A stretch of 64,000 bases of DNA from Bowdeniella nasicola (GCF_900107735.1 NZ_FNQV01000006.1:62001-126000); one strand, 5' to 3'; numbered from the stretch's first letter, positions 17,215-28,442 are shown. Notes: generated from the letters alone by a model not told the origin. Translations and numbers: made by a program.

Positions 17215-18528
17215 TTAGAGATTCTCGTTCCATCGTGCCACGGTTGGCTCCCCGGTGCGGGGTCTGCTCGCATCCGGGACGACGATCGTCTCGGTTGCGG
17301 CAGCGATGTCTCGTCGATAGTGCGAGCCGCGCAGGCCGATGCCGGCGATCGTCTCGTACGCGTCGGCGCGCGCGGCCTCGATATCGGGGCCCCGACCGAT
17401 GACGCCGAGGACGCGTCCCCCCGAGCAGATGAGTTCGCCGTCGCGCAGCGCCGTGCCCGCGTGGCGGAGTTTGGCCTCGACCTGCTCGGTGCCACTCACG
17501 CAATCCCCCGTCGTGGGGGTGGCCGGGTAGTTTTCGGCGGCGAGCACGACGACAACGGCGGCGCCGTCGTGCCAGCGCAGCTCCGGCAGCGTGGACAGGC
17601 TGCCCGTCGCGGCGGCGTAGAGCAGCTCGGGTAGCGAGGAGGCAAGCAGCTCGAGGACGACCTGGGTTTCCGGATCGCCGAAGCGCGCGTTGAACTCGAT
17701 GACGCGCAGGCCCCGCGAGGTCAGCGCGAGGCCACAGTAGAGCAGGCCAGTGAATGGGGTGCCGCGGCGCGCCATTTCCTTCAGCGCCGGACGCGCGACG
17801 CGCTCCAGGACTTCCTCGGTGATGCCAGCGGGCAGCCACTCAAGCGGCGCATAGGCGCCCATGCCGCCGGTGTTCGGGCCGGTATTGCCCTCGCCGACGC
17901 GCTTGAAATCCTGGGCGGGCAGCAGCGCGACGGCGTCGGTGCCGTCGCACACGCAAAAGAGTGAAACCTCGGGGCCGTCGAGGTAGTCCTCGACGACGAC
18001 GGCGCCGCCCGGGGCGGCGAGGCACTCGCGCGCGTGGGCCAGCGCGGCCTCGCGATCATCGGTGACTATGACGCCCTTGCCAGCGGCCAGGCCGTCATTT
18101 TTCACGACGTAGGGCGCACCGAAGGCATCGAGCGCGTCTTCGACTTCGGCCTCACTCGTCGCGAGGCGCGCCATCGCCGTCGGGATATCGGCTGCGGCCA
18201 TGACGTCCTTGGCGAAGGCCTTGGAGCCCTCAAGCTGGGCGGCTGCCTTCGTCGGGCCGAAGGCCGGGATGTTTGCGGCCTGCAGCGCGTCAACGACGCC
18301 CGAGACGAGCGGGGCTTCCGGCCCGATGACGACGAGATCGATGGCGTGCTCGCGGGCGGCGGCAACGACGGCGTCGACATCGCACGGGTCGAGTTCGATG
18401 TTGGTGCCGACGGCGGCCGTGCCGGGGTTACCGGGCGCAATTAAGAGGAGCTCGGTCATCGGGTCGCGGGCGAGCGCGGCGGCGAGGGCGTGTTCGCGGC
18501 CGCCGGAGCCTAGCAGCAGGATTCTCAC
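17215..18528 (-). CDS. purD: Phosphoribosylamine-glycine ligase
   Basis: GAR synthetase, second step of purine synthesis, an ATP-grasp enzyme. The 437-residue protein opens with the family start MRILLLGSGGREHALA, has GPEAPLVSGVVD, the ATP-grasp core VVKNDGLAAGKGV and the signature FNARFGDPETQ. The domain order (N, ATP-grasp A/B, C) is normal. It is the first gene of purD-purC-purS-purQ; the promoter should lie in the 86-base gap shared with a divergent sugar kinase. Confidence 0.95.
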   Translation of the reverse strand: MRILLLGSGGREHALAAALARDPMTELLLIAPGNPGTAAVGTNIELDPCDVDAVVAAAREHAIDLVVIGPEAPLVSGVVDALQAANIPAFGPTKAAAQLEGSKAFAKDVMAAADIPTAMARLATSEAEVEDALDAFGAPYVVKNDGLAAGKGVIVTDDREAALAHARECLAAPGGAVVVEDYLDGPEVSLFCVCDGTDAVALLPAQDFKRVGEGNTGPNTGGMGAYAPLEWLPAGITEEVLERVARPALKEMARRGTPFTGLLYCGLALTSRGLRVIEFNARFGDPETQVVLELLASSLPELLYAAATGSLSTLPELRWHDGAAVVVVLAAENYPATPTTGDCVSGTEQVEAKLRHAGTALRDGELICSGGRVLGVIGRGPDIEAARADAYETIAGIGLRGSHYRRDIAAATETIVVPDASRPRTGEPTVARWNENL

Positions 18529-18614
18529 GCTTGCACACTACCAAGATGACGCGCCAAAGCCCGGGCCTACGGGCCTAGAAACCTGTCCCAGCTCACACTT
18601 GGTAGCGTGGTGGC

Positions 18615-19517
18615 ATGCCGCAGGCGGTCTTCCTTGGTCTTTCGACGCTCGATGTCGTCCACGCCCGTAGCCGCGCGCTCGGCGCGAACGAGAAGGCCCG
18701 CGCAGCCGCGCAGTTCCTCGCCGCCGGCGGGCCCGCAGCGAACGCCGCTGTCACCGCTGCCGCGCTCGGCATCGACGCCACGCTCATCACCGCGCTCGGC
18801 GATCATCCGCTCGCCGATATCGCCCGGAACGACTTGAGACACCACGGCGTGCACGTCATTGACGTCGTCGAAGTGAGCGGTACTCCCCCACTGCCGCTGT
18901 CCCTCATCCGACTCGCCACCGCGAGCGCCGAGCGGTCGGTCTCCTCCCTCAACGATGGTGCGCTCGCTGCCGCGGTGCCGCCCGTCCTCCCCGCTGCGGC
19001 GCTCGACGTTGTGAGCGCGGCCGAGGCGATCCTCTTCGACGGGTACTATCCCGATCTCGCTCGCAGCGCCCTAGCCTCGCTGCCGGATTCGGCACGCATC
19101 GTCCTGGACGTCGGATCGTTCAAGGAGGTCTACCGCGATCTCGCGCCGCGCGCCCACATCGCGGCAGCCTCGGCCGACGCCTCGATCCCGGGCGCCACCG
19201 ATCCGGCGCTCGGCCTCCTGGCGCTGGGCGCCGATGCCGCCATCATCACCGCGGGTGGCGAACCTATCCGTGTCGTGGAAGCCGGCGGCGAGGAGTCGAT
19301 CGCGCCGCCAGCGGTTGCTGCGGTCGACACGCTCGGTGCCGGCGATGCCTTCCACGGCGCCCTGCTCGCCGCCGCCCTGTGCCGCCCGCGCGAGCACCTG
19401 TCCTGGCAGGTCGACTTCGCCGCCCGCGTCGCGTCCCTGCGCACTACCGTCCTCGGGCCACGCGCCTGGCTCGATTCGCCCACCATCGCCACCTTTGCTG
19501 GAGAACTCACCTCATGA
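18615..19517 (+). CDS. PfkB family carbohydrate kinase
   Basis: A ribokinase-fold sugar or nucleoside kinase of 300 residues. The N-terminal glycine motif AAGGPAANAAVTAAALG (signature 1) is near residue 36 and the C-terminal signature 2 DTLGAGDAFHGALL, with the catalytic Asp, near residue 237. The Ala-rich sequence has a short lid. It overlaps the following GH20 gene by 4 bases (ATGA), which suggests it phosphorylates a sugar set free by the hexosaminidase, perhaps an amino sugar; this is inference from position only. Confidence 0.85.
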   Translation: MPQAVFLGLSTLDVVHARSRALGANEKARAAAQFLAAGGPAANAAVTAAALGIDATLITALGDHPLADIARNDLRHHGVHVIDVVEVSGTPPLPLSLIRLATASAERSVSSLNDGALAAAVPPVLPAAALDVVSAAEAILFDGYYPDLARSALASLPDSARIVLDVGSFKEVYRDLAPRAHIAAASADASIPGATDPALGLLALGADAAIITAGGEPIRVVEAGGEESIAPPAVAAVDTLGAGDAFHGALLAAALCRPREHLSWQVDFAARVASLRTTVLGPRAWLDSPTIATFAGELTS

Positions 19518-21088
19518 CGTTGCCGTCCCTGCTGCCCACCCCCACCTCCGTCACCGATCTCGGAGGTACCCTGCCGCTCGGCACGGCCGTCGCGATCCAC
19601 GCCGCCGAGCTACCCGGCGAGGCCGACCCGGTCGGGATCCTCACCCAGCGGCTGCGCGCCACCGCGGGCCTTTCCATCACGAGCGACGCCGACGTCCCGA
19701 TCACCTTCGCGCGCGAAGATGCGCTGGCCGAGGAGGCCTACCGCCTGCGCATCGATACCACCGGCGTCACGATCACCGCGAGCACCTCGCGCGGCGCCCT
19801 CTGGGCCGTCCGCACCCTGTGCCAGCTTCTGCCGCCCGCGATATTCGGCCCCGGCCCCATGCCGTATAACGCCCTCACCCTGCCGCACGTCGAGATCGTC
19901 GACAAACCCGCGCATGCCTGGCGCGGCGCCCACCTAGACGTCGTGCGCCACTTCTTCACGGTCGACGAAGTCCTGCGCTACGCCGAGCTCGCCTCCCAGC
20001 ACAAGCTCAACCGCCTCCACCTGCATCTGACGGACGACCAGGGCTGGCGCTTGCCCATCGCCGCCTACCCGCGCCTAACCGAGGTCGGTGCCTTTCGCGA
20101 CGGCACGATCCAGGGCAGCCACCGCCAACTTGAGAACAACGGCGACGTCACGGAGCACGACGGCATCCGCTACGGCGGGGGCTACACTCGTGCCGACATC
20201 GAACGCATCGTCACCGAATGCGCACGCCTCGGCCTGATAGTCGTCCCCGAGATCGACATGCCCGGCCACATGCAGGCCGCCATCGCCGCTTACCCCGCGC
20301 TCGGCGTCGACGGCATCAGCCACGGCGTGCACACGAGCTTCGGCGTGTCCAATCACGTCCTGAACCTCTCCGATGACTCGCTGCAGTTCTGCCGCACCGT
20401 CCTTGCCGAAACCGCCGAGATGTTCCCCGGCTCGCCCATCCACATCGGCGGCGACGAATGCACCACCGTCGAATGGGAAGAATCCGAGTCCGTGCGAGCG
20501 GATCTCGCTCGCCGCGATCTCACCCCCGATACCGCCCAGGCCTGGTTCTTCCACGAGATGATCTCCCACGTCAACTCCCTTGGTCGCCCCGCGATCGTGT
20601 GGGACGACGGGCTCGGCGTGCCCCCACCAGCAGAGCGCGAACTGACCGGCGACGTCATCGTCATGTGTTGGCTCGACGCCAGCTACGGCGTGGCCGCGGC
20701 CGAAGCCGGCTACCCCGTCATCATGACGCCCTACCGCTCGACCTACATGAGTTTCGGTCATCACGAGGCCGACGACCTGCCCGGCGAGCAGCTCTCCTTT
20801 AAACCCGCCCTCACCATCGACACGGTCGCGAGCTACACGCCCTACGCCGAGGGCCTGAGCGAGGAGGCACGGTCCCGGATCCTTGGCGGCCAGTTCTGCC
20901 ACTGGACCGAATACACTCGCTCCTACGCGCGCGTCGAGCACCTGTCCTACCCGCGCGGTGCCGTCATCTCCCACATCCTGTGGTCGGGCGAGATCACGGA
21001 TCGTGAGAGCTTCCTCGACGACGTCTTAGCTCCGCACCTCGAGCGTCTAACCGCGGGGGAAGTGAATTTCGCACGGAACTGGCGCTAA
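19514..21088 (+). CDS. Beta-N-acetylhexosaminidase, GH20
   Basis: Removes terminal GlcNAc/GalNAc residues from glycans. The 524-residue protein has an N-terminal GH20b-like domain (about 1-130) and a catalytic barrel starting HAWRGAHLDVVRHF; the catalytic Asp-Glu pair is in HIGGDECTT. HLTDDQGWRLPI and VVPEIDMPGHMQAA are also diagnostic. No signal peptide is visible, so it may act inside the cell on imported oligosaccharides. The start was set at the ATG overlapping the kinase stop; an open frame extends further upstream but only inside the kinase gene. A terminator hairpin lies about 200 bases downstream. Confidence 0.92.
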   Translation: MTLPSLLPTPTSVTDLGGTLPLGTAVAIHAAELPGEADPVGILTQRLRATAGLSITSDADVPITFAREDALAEEAYRLRIDTTGVTITASTSRGALWAVRTLCQLLPPAIFGPGPMPYNALTLPHVEIVDKPAHAWRGAHLDVVRHFFTVDEVLRYAELASQHKLNRLHLHLTDDQGWRLPIAAYPRLTEVGAFRDGTIQGSHRQLENNGDVTEHDGIRYGGGYTRADIERIVTECARLGLIVVPEIDMPGHMQAAIAAYPALGVDGISHGVHTSFGVSNHVLNLSDDSLQFCRTVLAETAEMFPGSPIHIGGDECTTVEWEESESVRADLARRDLTPDTAQAWFFHEMISHVNSLGRPAIVWDDGLGVPPPAERELTGDVIVMCWLDASYGVAAAEAGYPVIMTPYRSTYMSFGHHEADDLPGEQLSFKPALTIDTVASYTPYAEGLSEEARSRILGGQFCHWTEYTRSYARVEHLSYPRGAVISHILWSGEITDRESFLDDVLAPHLERLTAGEVNFARNWR

Positions 21089-21118
21089 GGTGCGAAATCT
21101 CTTGGCGCCATAAATCCC

Positions 21119-21271
21119 TTGGCATCTGACTCGACGACTCCGATCAAGGACGCCTTTTCGATCTCGCCACCAATATTCACCCTCTCCGGCCCTGGGGACA
21201 TCACCATTTGCGAAACGGACGAACTGTTCATCGAGAAAGAATCCGATGGGGAGGAGTTCGACACCTGCTAA
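21119..21271 (+). CDS. Possible 50-residue ORF (doubtful)
   Basis: Between the GH20 stop and the terminator, one plus-strand frame is open for 50 codons from a TTG at 21119 and ends in an acidic, Cys-containing tail (GDITICETDELFIEK, then EEFDTC). About three quarters of its codons end in G or C, like real genes here. There is no ATG or GTG and no ribosome site, so it may be the relic of a longer gene or chance. No family is recognised. Confidence 0.2.
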   Translation: MASDSTTPIKDAFSISPPIFTLSGPGDITICETDELFIEKESDGEEFDTC

Positions 21272-21287
21272 CGGGCGGGGAACAAGA

Positions 21288-21330
21288 CCAGGGGCCCGGG
21301 TCGACAATGGCTGTCAACCCGGGCCCCTGG
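21288..21330. terminator. Bidirectional terminator, GH20 operon/pckG
   Basis: A 14-bp perfect stem (CCAGGGGCCCGGGT with its complement), extended after one mismatch by 4 more pairs around a 5-base loop, lies between the convergent GH20 operon and pckG. Confidence 0.75.
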
Positions 21331-21353
21331 TGCGTTGAGCTAAGGCTCAGACC

Positions 21354-23189
21354 TTACTCGGACTTGGCTGCTTGCAGGCGCTCGCGCAGCTTGGTCAGCT
21401 GCTCGTTGACCTCGGCCGGGACGTGGTCACCAAACTGGGCGAAGTAGCCCTCGGTGTCGTCGGTCTCGGCAAGCCACGCCTCGGGATCGATGGCGAAGAG
21501 CTTGTCCCAGGTCTCCTGATCGAGGTCCAGGCCCTCGAGGTTGAAGTCCTCGAACTTCGGGTAGCGACCTGTCGGGCCATCAATGGCCTCGACCTCGCCC
21601 GCGACGCGGCGGACAATCCAGTCCAGGACGCGCGAGTTATCGCCGAAGCCCGGCCACAGCCAGTTGCCCTCCTCGTCCTTGCGGAACCAGTTGACCTGGT
21701 AGACGCGCGGGAACTTGTCGCCAAGCTCGTTCTGCATCTCGATCCAGTGGCCCCAGTAGTCGGCCATGTTGTAGCCGCAGAACGGGAGCATCGCGAAGGG
21801 ATCGTGACGCAGCGAGCCAACGGAGCCTTCCGCTGCGGCGGTCTGCTCGGAGGCAACGGAGGCACCGATGAAGACGCCGTGCGCGCCCTCGTACTGTTCG
21901 GCAACGAGCGGCACGTTGGTCGCGCGGCGGCCACCGAAGAGAATCGCGTCGACCGGAACACCCTGCGGGGCTTCCCAGTCGGGGCAGATGATCGGGCACT
22001 GCGCGGCCGGCGTGGTGAAACGCGAGTTCGGGTGCGCGGCGGTGGTGGTGGACTCCGGGGTCCAGTCGTTACCGTGCCAGTCGATCAGGTGATCCGGGGT
22101 CTCGCCGTCGATGCCTTCCCACCACACGTCGCCATCGTCGGTCAGCGCGACGTTGGTGAAGATGGTGTTCTCGCGCATGGTGTCCATCGCCATCGGGTTC
22201 GTCTTGTAGGACGTTCCCGGCGCGACGCCGAAGAAGCCGGCCTCGGGGTTGATGGCGTAGAGGCGACCATCCGGGCCCGGACGCATCCAGGCGATGTCGT
22301 CACCGATGGTCTCGACCTTGTAGCCCGGGATGGTGGGCTGCAGCATGGCGAGGTTGGTCTTACCACAGGCCGACGGGAAGGCCGCGGTCACGTGGTACTG
22401 CTTGCCGGACTTCTCGTCGGTCAGGCGCAGGATGAGCATGTGCTCTGCCATCCAGCCGTCCCGGCGGGCCATCGTCGAGGCGATGCGCAGCGCGAAGCAC
22501 TTCTTGCCGAGCAGGGCGTTGCCACCGTAGCCGGACCCGTAGGACCAGATCTCGTTGGTCTCCGGGAAGTGGGTGATGTACTTTTCGTCGTTGCACGGCC
22601 AGGTGGTGTCTTCCTGCCCGGGCTCCAGCGGCGCACCGACGGAGTGAACGGCCGGGACCCACGGCTTGCCTTCACCGATGAGCTTGAGAGCTTCGGTGCC
22701 CATGCGGGTCATGATCCGCATGTTGACGACAACGTAGGGCGAGTCGGTCAGTTCGATGCCGAGCTGGGAGATCGGTCCACCGATGGGGCCCATCGAGAAC
22801 GGAATGACGTACATCGGGCGACCGCGCATTGCGCCGTCGAACACGCGACGAAGCGTGTCCTTCATTTCCTTCGGATCTGCCCAGTTGTTCGTGGGGCCTG
22901 CATCTTCTTCCTTCTCGGAGCAGATGTAGGTACGAGATTCGACACGCGCCACATCGGACGGGAGCGAACGGGCCAGGAAGCTGTTGGGGCGCTTTTCGGG
23001 GTTGAGGCGGGTAAACATTCCCGACTCGACCATCTCGCTGGTGAGGCGATCCCACTCTTCGTCCGAGCCATCGACCCAGATGACTTCTTCGGGCTTGGTG
23101 AGCTCGGCTACCTGAGCGACCCAGTCGACGAGTTCCTTGGGAGCAATTTCGGGTGCGCCTTCAGCGATCTGAGTGGCGTCTACGGTCAT
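21354..23189 (-). CDS. pckG: Phosphoenolpyruvate carboxykinase (GTP)
   Basis: Converts oxaloacetate and GTP to PEP, CO2 and GDP, the entry to gluconeogenesis or, in reverse, an anaplerotic route in succinate-forming anaerobes. The product of 611 residues matches the GTP family. Visible motifs are [13 protein letters not shown] (P-loop with the reactive Cys), [31 protein letters not shown] and [15 protein letters not shown] at 23189 was chosen over upstream starts because GGAGAAA lies right before it and the conserved N-terminus begins there. The long upstream gap (23190-23620) probably carries its control region. Confidence 0.95.
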   Translation of the reverse strand: MTVDATQIAEGAPEIAPKELVDWVAQVAELTKPEEVIWVDGSDEEWDRLTSEMVESGMFTRLNPEKRPNSFLARSLPSDVARVESRTYICSEKEEDAGPTNNWADPKEMKDTLRRVFDGAMRGRPMYVIPFSMGPIGGPISQLGIELTDSPYVVVNMRIMTRMGTEALKLIGEGKPWVPAVHSVGAPLEPGQEDTTWPCNDEKYITHFPETNEIWSYGSGYGGNALLGKKCFALRIASTMARRDGWMAEHMLILRLTDEKSGKQYHVTAAFPSACGKTNLAMLQPTIPGYKVETIGDDIAWMRPGPDGRLYAINPEAGFFGVAPGTSYKTNPMAMDTMRENTIFTNVALTDDGDVWWEGIDGETPDHLIDWHGNDWTPESTTTAAHPNSRFTTPAAQCPIICPDWEAPQGVPVDAILFGGRRATNVPLVAEQYEGAHGVFIGASVASEQTAAAEGSVGSLRHDPFAMLPFCGYNMADYWGHWIEMQNELGDKFPRVYQVNWFRKDEEGNWLWPGFGDNSRVLDWIVRRVAGEVEAIDGPTGRYPKFEDFNLEGLDLDQETWDKLFAIDPEAWLAETDDTEGYFAQFGDHVPAEVNEQLTKLRERLQAAKSE

Positions 23190-23620
23190 TTTCTCCTCCA
23201 TCATTGCCTTCGGGGGCGGTTCCTCCGAGGCGGGGTGTTGAGACCAGGTTGTTCCGCTGTGAACCATCTTTCCGCGCCCAACTCCCAGTTATCGGAGACG
23301 AAGGGCCCAGATGGCACCTCTGACGTAATCATTGTTTCAGCAAATCGGACGAATTGCACTGTACTCACCTGAGTATTTGGCACGATTTCGCGGATTTGCT
23401 GATTCCCGCGAATTTTCGCAAACCCGAAACTCCATCCGTGTTTCGCCTCACAGCGAACCAGCGAATGGCACAACCGAGACTCTTGTTGTGTCGCATCAAA
23501 GCCATCGATTGTGGGAGATTGACTTCATATCGCCCGAAATCAGCCTTTCGCCACCACAACTTCACCCATGAGTTGCTCTATTGACACGAGATCAGACCTT
23601 GGCCGTGGAACAATCGCACC
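23190..23620. other. Intergenic region between pckG and the LppM-like gene
   Basis: A 431-base gap between divergent genes, less GC-rich than its surroundings. It has an imperfect inverted repeat GCAAAT-N6-AATTGC at 23340-23357 and further short repeats of the CGCGGATT / AATTTTCGC type near 23385-23420, which could be operator sites for pckG. A TTGACA hexamer at 23581-23586 faces the downstream lipoprotein gene, but a matching -10 box is not clear. No gene is seen. Confidence 0.4.
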
Positions 23621-24793
23621 ATGGTTACAACCAAATCACACCCCTCGTACCGGCGGCTGTGGGCACTGCTCCTGCTGCCCCTCATGCTTGTCCTCGCGTC
23701 CTGCGAGATGAAGGCCAATACTGAGTTCTTCGAAGACGAAACTGCAGAGGCCTCCGTGGAGATGGCCCTGCCCAAGGCCCAGGCCAACATGTTCGGCATG
23801 ACCGACTGTGAGGCCATGAAGACCCAGATCGATCAAAACGGTGGCGGCGATGACGCCACCGTGACCGATAAGTCCAATGACTCCGAGCTTCGCTGCGTTA
23901 TCTCCAGCGGTCGCAACCCCATCAGCGAGCTGGACGGCGATATGAAGGCCGAGGTCAAGAACGGCAAATACATCGTGACCGCTGAAGGTGATGAGTCCGT
24001 CGATACCTCGATGCTGGAGGGATTCCTCGGAGGCGGCGCGTTCTCCTTCACCTTCACCTTCCCCGGCAAGGTTGAAAGCGTGACCGGCGACATCGCCGAA
24101 GACGCCTACACGATCGATGGAAATAAGGTGGAAATCTCCAACCCGGTCGCGGTGAGCAAGGGCTTCGTCATTACGGCGGACGCCACCGGCACCTCCTCCT
24201 CGTCCAACCTGTGGCTGATCCTCGGCATTATCCTTGGCCTCCTGGTCATTGGTGCCATCGTCTTCTTCATCTTGAAGGGCCGTAAGAAGCCGAACGGTGA
24301 CGCAGGTGCCGCCCCCTATGGTGCTCCCCCCACAGCGACGGATCCGGCAGCTCCCTACGGAGCCCCGGCGCCGAGCAGCGAGCAGCCGACCTCGCCCTAC
24401 GGAACCGCTCCCCAGGGCTCGAACGCCACCTATGGCAAGGGTGTTCCGGCAGAGAACCAGCCCTATTCATCTCCGGCCGCGCCGGACACGCCGTTCTCCC
24501 CCTACGGCCAGCCGCCGTCAGGTGAGGGTCAGCCCTCGGAAGACCAGCCGTTTGTCGCACCCGCGGATCCGGGCGCGCCGGGCGCGCCGGTCGCTCCGCA
24601 AGCCCCGCAGGCGCCGCAGCAGCCGGTAAGCCCGCAGACCCCGGTTACCCCGGAGACCCCCACGACGCCGGAAACTCCGATTAACCCGGGACCTCCGCGC
24701 AGCACCGAGGAGTCGCATGGCACGGACCCGGTCCTCGGATTCGAGGAGCCACGGGCTGATGGCCAGAATCCGGATGATCCGAATCGCAGCTAG
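23621..24793 (+). CDS. LppM-like lipoprotein with membrane helix and proline-rich tail
   Basis: A 390-residue envelope protein. The N-terminus has a lipobox LASC (Cys28), followed by an ectodomain (about 30-190) of the DUF3153/LppM type, with a pair of cysteines (Cys63, Cys92) that could form a disulfide. A membrane helix follows at about 197-219, then basic KGRKK and a low-complexity cytoplasmic tail of some 165 residues made of Ala-Pro-Tyr-Gly and Thr-Pro-Glu repeats. LppM of mycobacteria acts in phagosome interaction; no such role can be claimed here. Followed by a strong terminator. Confidence 0.75.
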   Translation: MVTTKSHPSYRRLWALLLLPLMLVLASCEMKANTEFFEDETAEASVEMALPKAQANMFGMTDCEAMKTQIDQNGGGDDATVTDKSNDSELRCVISSGRNPISELDGDMKAEVKNGKYIVTAEGDESVDTSMLEGFLGGGAFSFTFTFPGKVESVTGDIAEDAYTIDGNKVEISNPVAVSKGFVITADATGTSSSSNLWLILGIILGLLVIGAIVFFILKGRKKPNGDAGAAPYGAPPTATDPAAPYGAPAPSSEQPTSPYGTAPQGSNATYGKGVPAENQPYSSPAAPDTPFSPYGQPPSGEGQPSEDQPFVAPADPGAPGAPVAPQAPQAPQQPVSPQTPVTPETPTTPETPINPGPPRSTEESHGTDPVLGFEEPRADGQNPDDPNRS

Positions 24794-24805
24794 CTAGCAA
24801 GCGCT

Positions 24806-24837
24806 CGGGCGGGACAGTTTCGTAACTGTCCCGCCCG
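24806..24837. terminator. Bidirectional terminator, LppM-like gene/purA
   Basis: Perfect 14-bp stem CGGGCGGGACAGTT with loop TCGT, followed by TTT on the plus strand, between two convergent genes. Confidence 0.85.
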
Positions 24838-24854
24838 TTTGCGTTATGTCGTGA

Positions 24855-26195
<1,341 letters not shown>

Positions 26196-26211
26196 CTAAG
26201 GTTACTCGCAA

Positions 26212-28362
26212 TCACACTTCGATGCGGGCCCACACCACTTTTCCGACCGGAGTGGGGCGCCAACCCCAATCACCGAGCCGGTCAATAATGTGCAGGCCGA
26301 ACCCGCCGACGCTCTCGTCGCTCGAGCGGCTACGCGAGCGGTGACGGTGGCGCGGCGGCGTCGGGTTCGCGTCCTCGACCTCGATCCGCACTCCCCCATC
26401 AGTCTCCATGATCCGCAGTCCGACCGTGCCCCAGCCGTGCAGCACTGCATTGGACACGAGCTCCGAGACGGTGAGCAGTACGGACTCCTGGTTCTCAATT
26501 CCCCACTGGCGCAGTGCGCGGGCGCAATACTCGCGCGCTTGGGAAGCTGCCGCCGGATCGGAGACGAGCTGCCACCGCCGGGCCCGAGCACCCGGGCCTT
26601 TGCGCTTGCCGCCGGGGATCCGCACGACGACGACGGCGACATCGTCTTGCGCATCTTCGGCCAGATCCATAATCTCCTCGCCGAGCCCCGCGGCATCCGG
26701 CGCCTGCGATTCGCCAAGGGCCTTGCCAAGGACCGACAGGGCGAGGCGCATGTCGTGTCCCCGACGCTCAACCAGGCCGTCGGTGAAAAAGATCAGGGCG
26801 TCGCCCGGCTGGGCAATATGAGTCTCAGCGATGCGTTCACCCGAGGGGAAGCCGAGCAGACCCGCGCTTGTACAGTCCAGGACCTGCGCACTCTCGGCGC
26901 TCACATGGATCGCGGGCACGTGCCCCGCGCGCGTGCACGTCACCGTCCACGACTTATCGGCATTTTGAACCATCTGAGCGATGATGAGGGACGCCGTGCG
27001 AGAAAGCCTCAGCCCCTGGATTGCCGCATCAACATGAGTGACCAGTTCGTTCGGCGAAAGCTCCTGACGCGACAGCGCCTGGATGACCGTGCGAATCTGA
27101 CTCATCGCGACGACCGACTCGACATCGTGACCGACCGCGTCCCCCAGGATGACCGAAATCGAGCCGTCCTCGCGTGTCGCGATGTCATACCAGTCGCCAC
27201 CGACCTGGGCGAAGGTCGAGAGCGGTTGATAGTAGGTCCAGATGTCAAGGCCGCGCACCCGAGATTGGGCCGGCAGCATGGAGCGCTGCAGCGATTCGGC
27301 TAGGACGTGCTCGCGATGGTAGAGCTCGTAGTTTTCCATCGCTACCGACACCCGTCGCGCCACGAGGTTCAGGAGCGCCCGAAGACCGTCCTTGGGCGGA
27401 CCAAGGATGGCATCGGGCTCACCGTGCTCGCTTGTCGTCGGATGCGTTTTCGTGATGAGGACGCCGCGCGACCGTCCCTCGCCCGCGGCAGTTGTCACGA
27501 GGACCGTGAGGGGCTCTTGGGGATCGTCAGCGAAGGCGGCCCGCACTCGGCCGGAGGGCGAATCTGGGTCGACGTCGCCAGGAATCGTGAGCTGGACGGT
27601 ACCAGCCTCGTTGTCGAGCCAGATCGTAAACAGTGGATCAGCCAGCGCAACCGGATCGCGCACATCACGCGCCTCTTCACGGTCGGCCTCGAAACCGATC
27701 GAGCGCATGAGTCCCTTACCGCGGCGCATCGTCATGAACTCGGCGCGCGCGACAACGTTGCGCTGCAACAGGTCCGCGATCGTTCCTAGTACCTGCTCAG
27801 CGGGGACATTGGCGAGCAGCTCCGAGACTCGCGAGACGAGAACCAGATTCTGGTTAGCCTGGCGTTCGATCTCGGAACGGAAGGCCGCCAGCGTGGAGCG
27901 GTCGGATACCTCCTGCATGACCGGGTTCACGATGGCGGTCAGGACCCACAAGTGGGCCCACGGGCCTGCACTTGGCAAGCGACGGAAGGACACCTGGGTC
28001 CACACGTGTTCGCCGGTAGGACGCGTGAAGATCAACGGTTGGGAATCGATGGAGGTGACGGCAGGTTCGGTCATCTGCATCATCTGGCGTCCCCCGCCCA
28101 CGCCGCGCAGAGCCTCCACTCCGAGGAGTTTGAGGTTGTCGAGTGACATGCCGGTCTGGTCTTCGAACACGGCATTGCACCACAAAATCGCCCAGCCTTC
28201 ATAGGAGCTATGGGCGGCAGGGACAGCGCTGAACATGCTCGCGCTTTCGCTGTCAGCCTGCACCGGATCGAAGTATCCGAGGATCGCGGTAGGGATAGCT
28301 AGCGCATTAAGTACATGTGACGATTCGATAAACTCTGGCACGCCGCTGTCATCTTGTTCCAT
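26212..28362 (-). CDS. Multi-domain PP2C (SpoIIE/RsbU-type) phosphatase with PAS, GAF-like and HATPase domains
   Basis: A 716-residue soluble signalling protein. Order: PAS-like sensor (about 15-150), GAF-like region with helical linkers (about 155-350), SpoIIE/PP2C phosphatase (about 355-585) with metal-binding GGDWYD (388-393), GDAVGHD (407-413) and DDVAVVVVR near 573, and a C-terminal anti-sigma-type HATPase (597-716) with N box ELVSNAVLHG and GGFGLHIID. Such proteins both dephosphorylate a STAS antagonist and act as its kinase in partner switching. The divergent STAS gene at 28443, across 80 bases, is the likely substrate. No sigma factor gene is nearby. ATG at 28362 follows AAGGATTAAA. 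Confidence 0.88.
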   Translation of the reverse strand: MEQDDSGVPEFIESSHVLNALAIPTAILGYFDPVQADSESASMFSAVPAAHSSYEGWAILWCNAVFEDQTGMSLDNLKLLGVEALRGVGGGRQMMQMTEPAVTSIDSQPLIFTRPTGEHVWTQVSFRRLPSAGPWAHLWVLTAIVNPVMQEVSDRSTLAAFRSEIERQANQNLVLVSRVSELLANVPAEQVLGTIADLLQRNVVARAEFMTMRRGKGLMRSIGFEADREEARDVRDPVALADPLFTIWLDNEAGTVQLTIPGDVDPDSPSGRVRAAFADDPQEPLTVLVTTAAGEGRSRGVLITKTHPTTSEHGEPDAILGPPKDGLRALLNLVARRVSVAMENYELYHREHVLAESLQRSMLPAQSRVRGLDIWTYYQPLSTFAQVGGDWYDIATREDGSISVILGDAVGHDVESVVAMSQIRTVIQALSRQELSPNELVTHVDAAIQGLRLSRTASLIIAQMVQNADKSWTVTCTRAGHVPAIHVSAESAQVLDCTSAGLLGFPSGERIAETHIAQPGDALIFFTDGLVERRGHDMRLALSVLGKALGESQAPDAAGLGEEIMDLAEDAQDDVAVVVVRIPGGKRKGPGARARRWQLVSDPAAASQAREYCARALRQWGIENQESVLLTVSELVSNAVLHGWGTVGLRIMETDGGVRIEVEDANPTPPRHRHRSRSRSSDESVGGFGLHIIDRLGDWGWRPTPVGKVVWARIEV

Positions 28363-28442
28363 TTTAATCCTTCCGCGGCGTATCCTGGTCCCACTTGCCT
28401 GCTCTCCCTAACTATGTCACTGACATGGATCTGAGGTTAACA

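Noticed and set aside
17186-17839. A 217-codon minus-strand frame overlapping purD
   Set aside because: Out-of-frame reading of the purD 3' end; Arg-rich with no motif.
21047-21307. An 86-codon minus-strand frame after the GH20 gene
   Set aside because: It begins inside the arm of the terminator hairpin and runs into the GH20 coding end; no ribosome site.
21372-23372. A 666-codon open frame opposite pckG
   Set aside because: Antisense shadow; composition is biased (Gly, Arg, Asp, Val) and the true gene on the minus strand has all PEPCK motifs.
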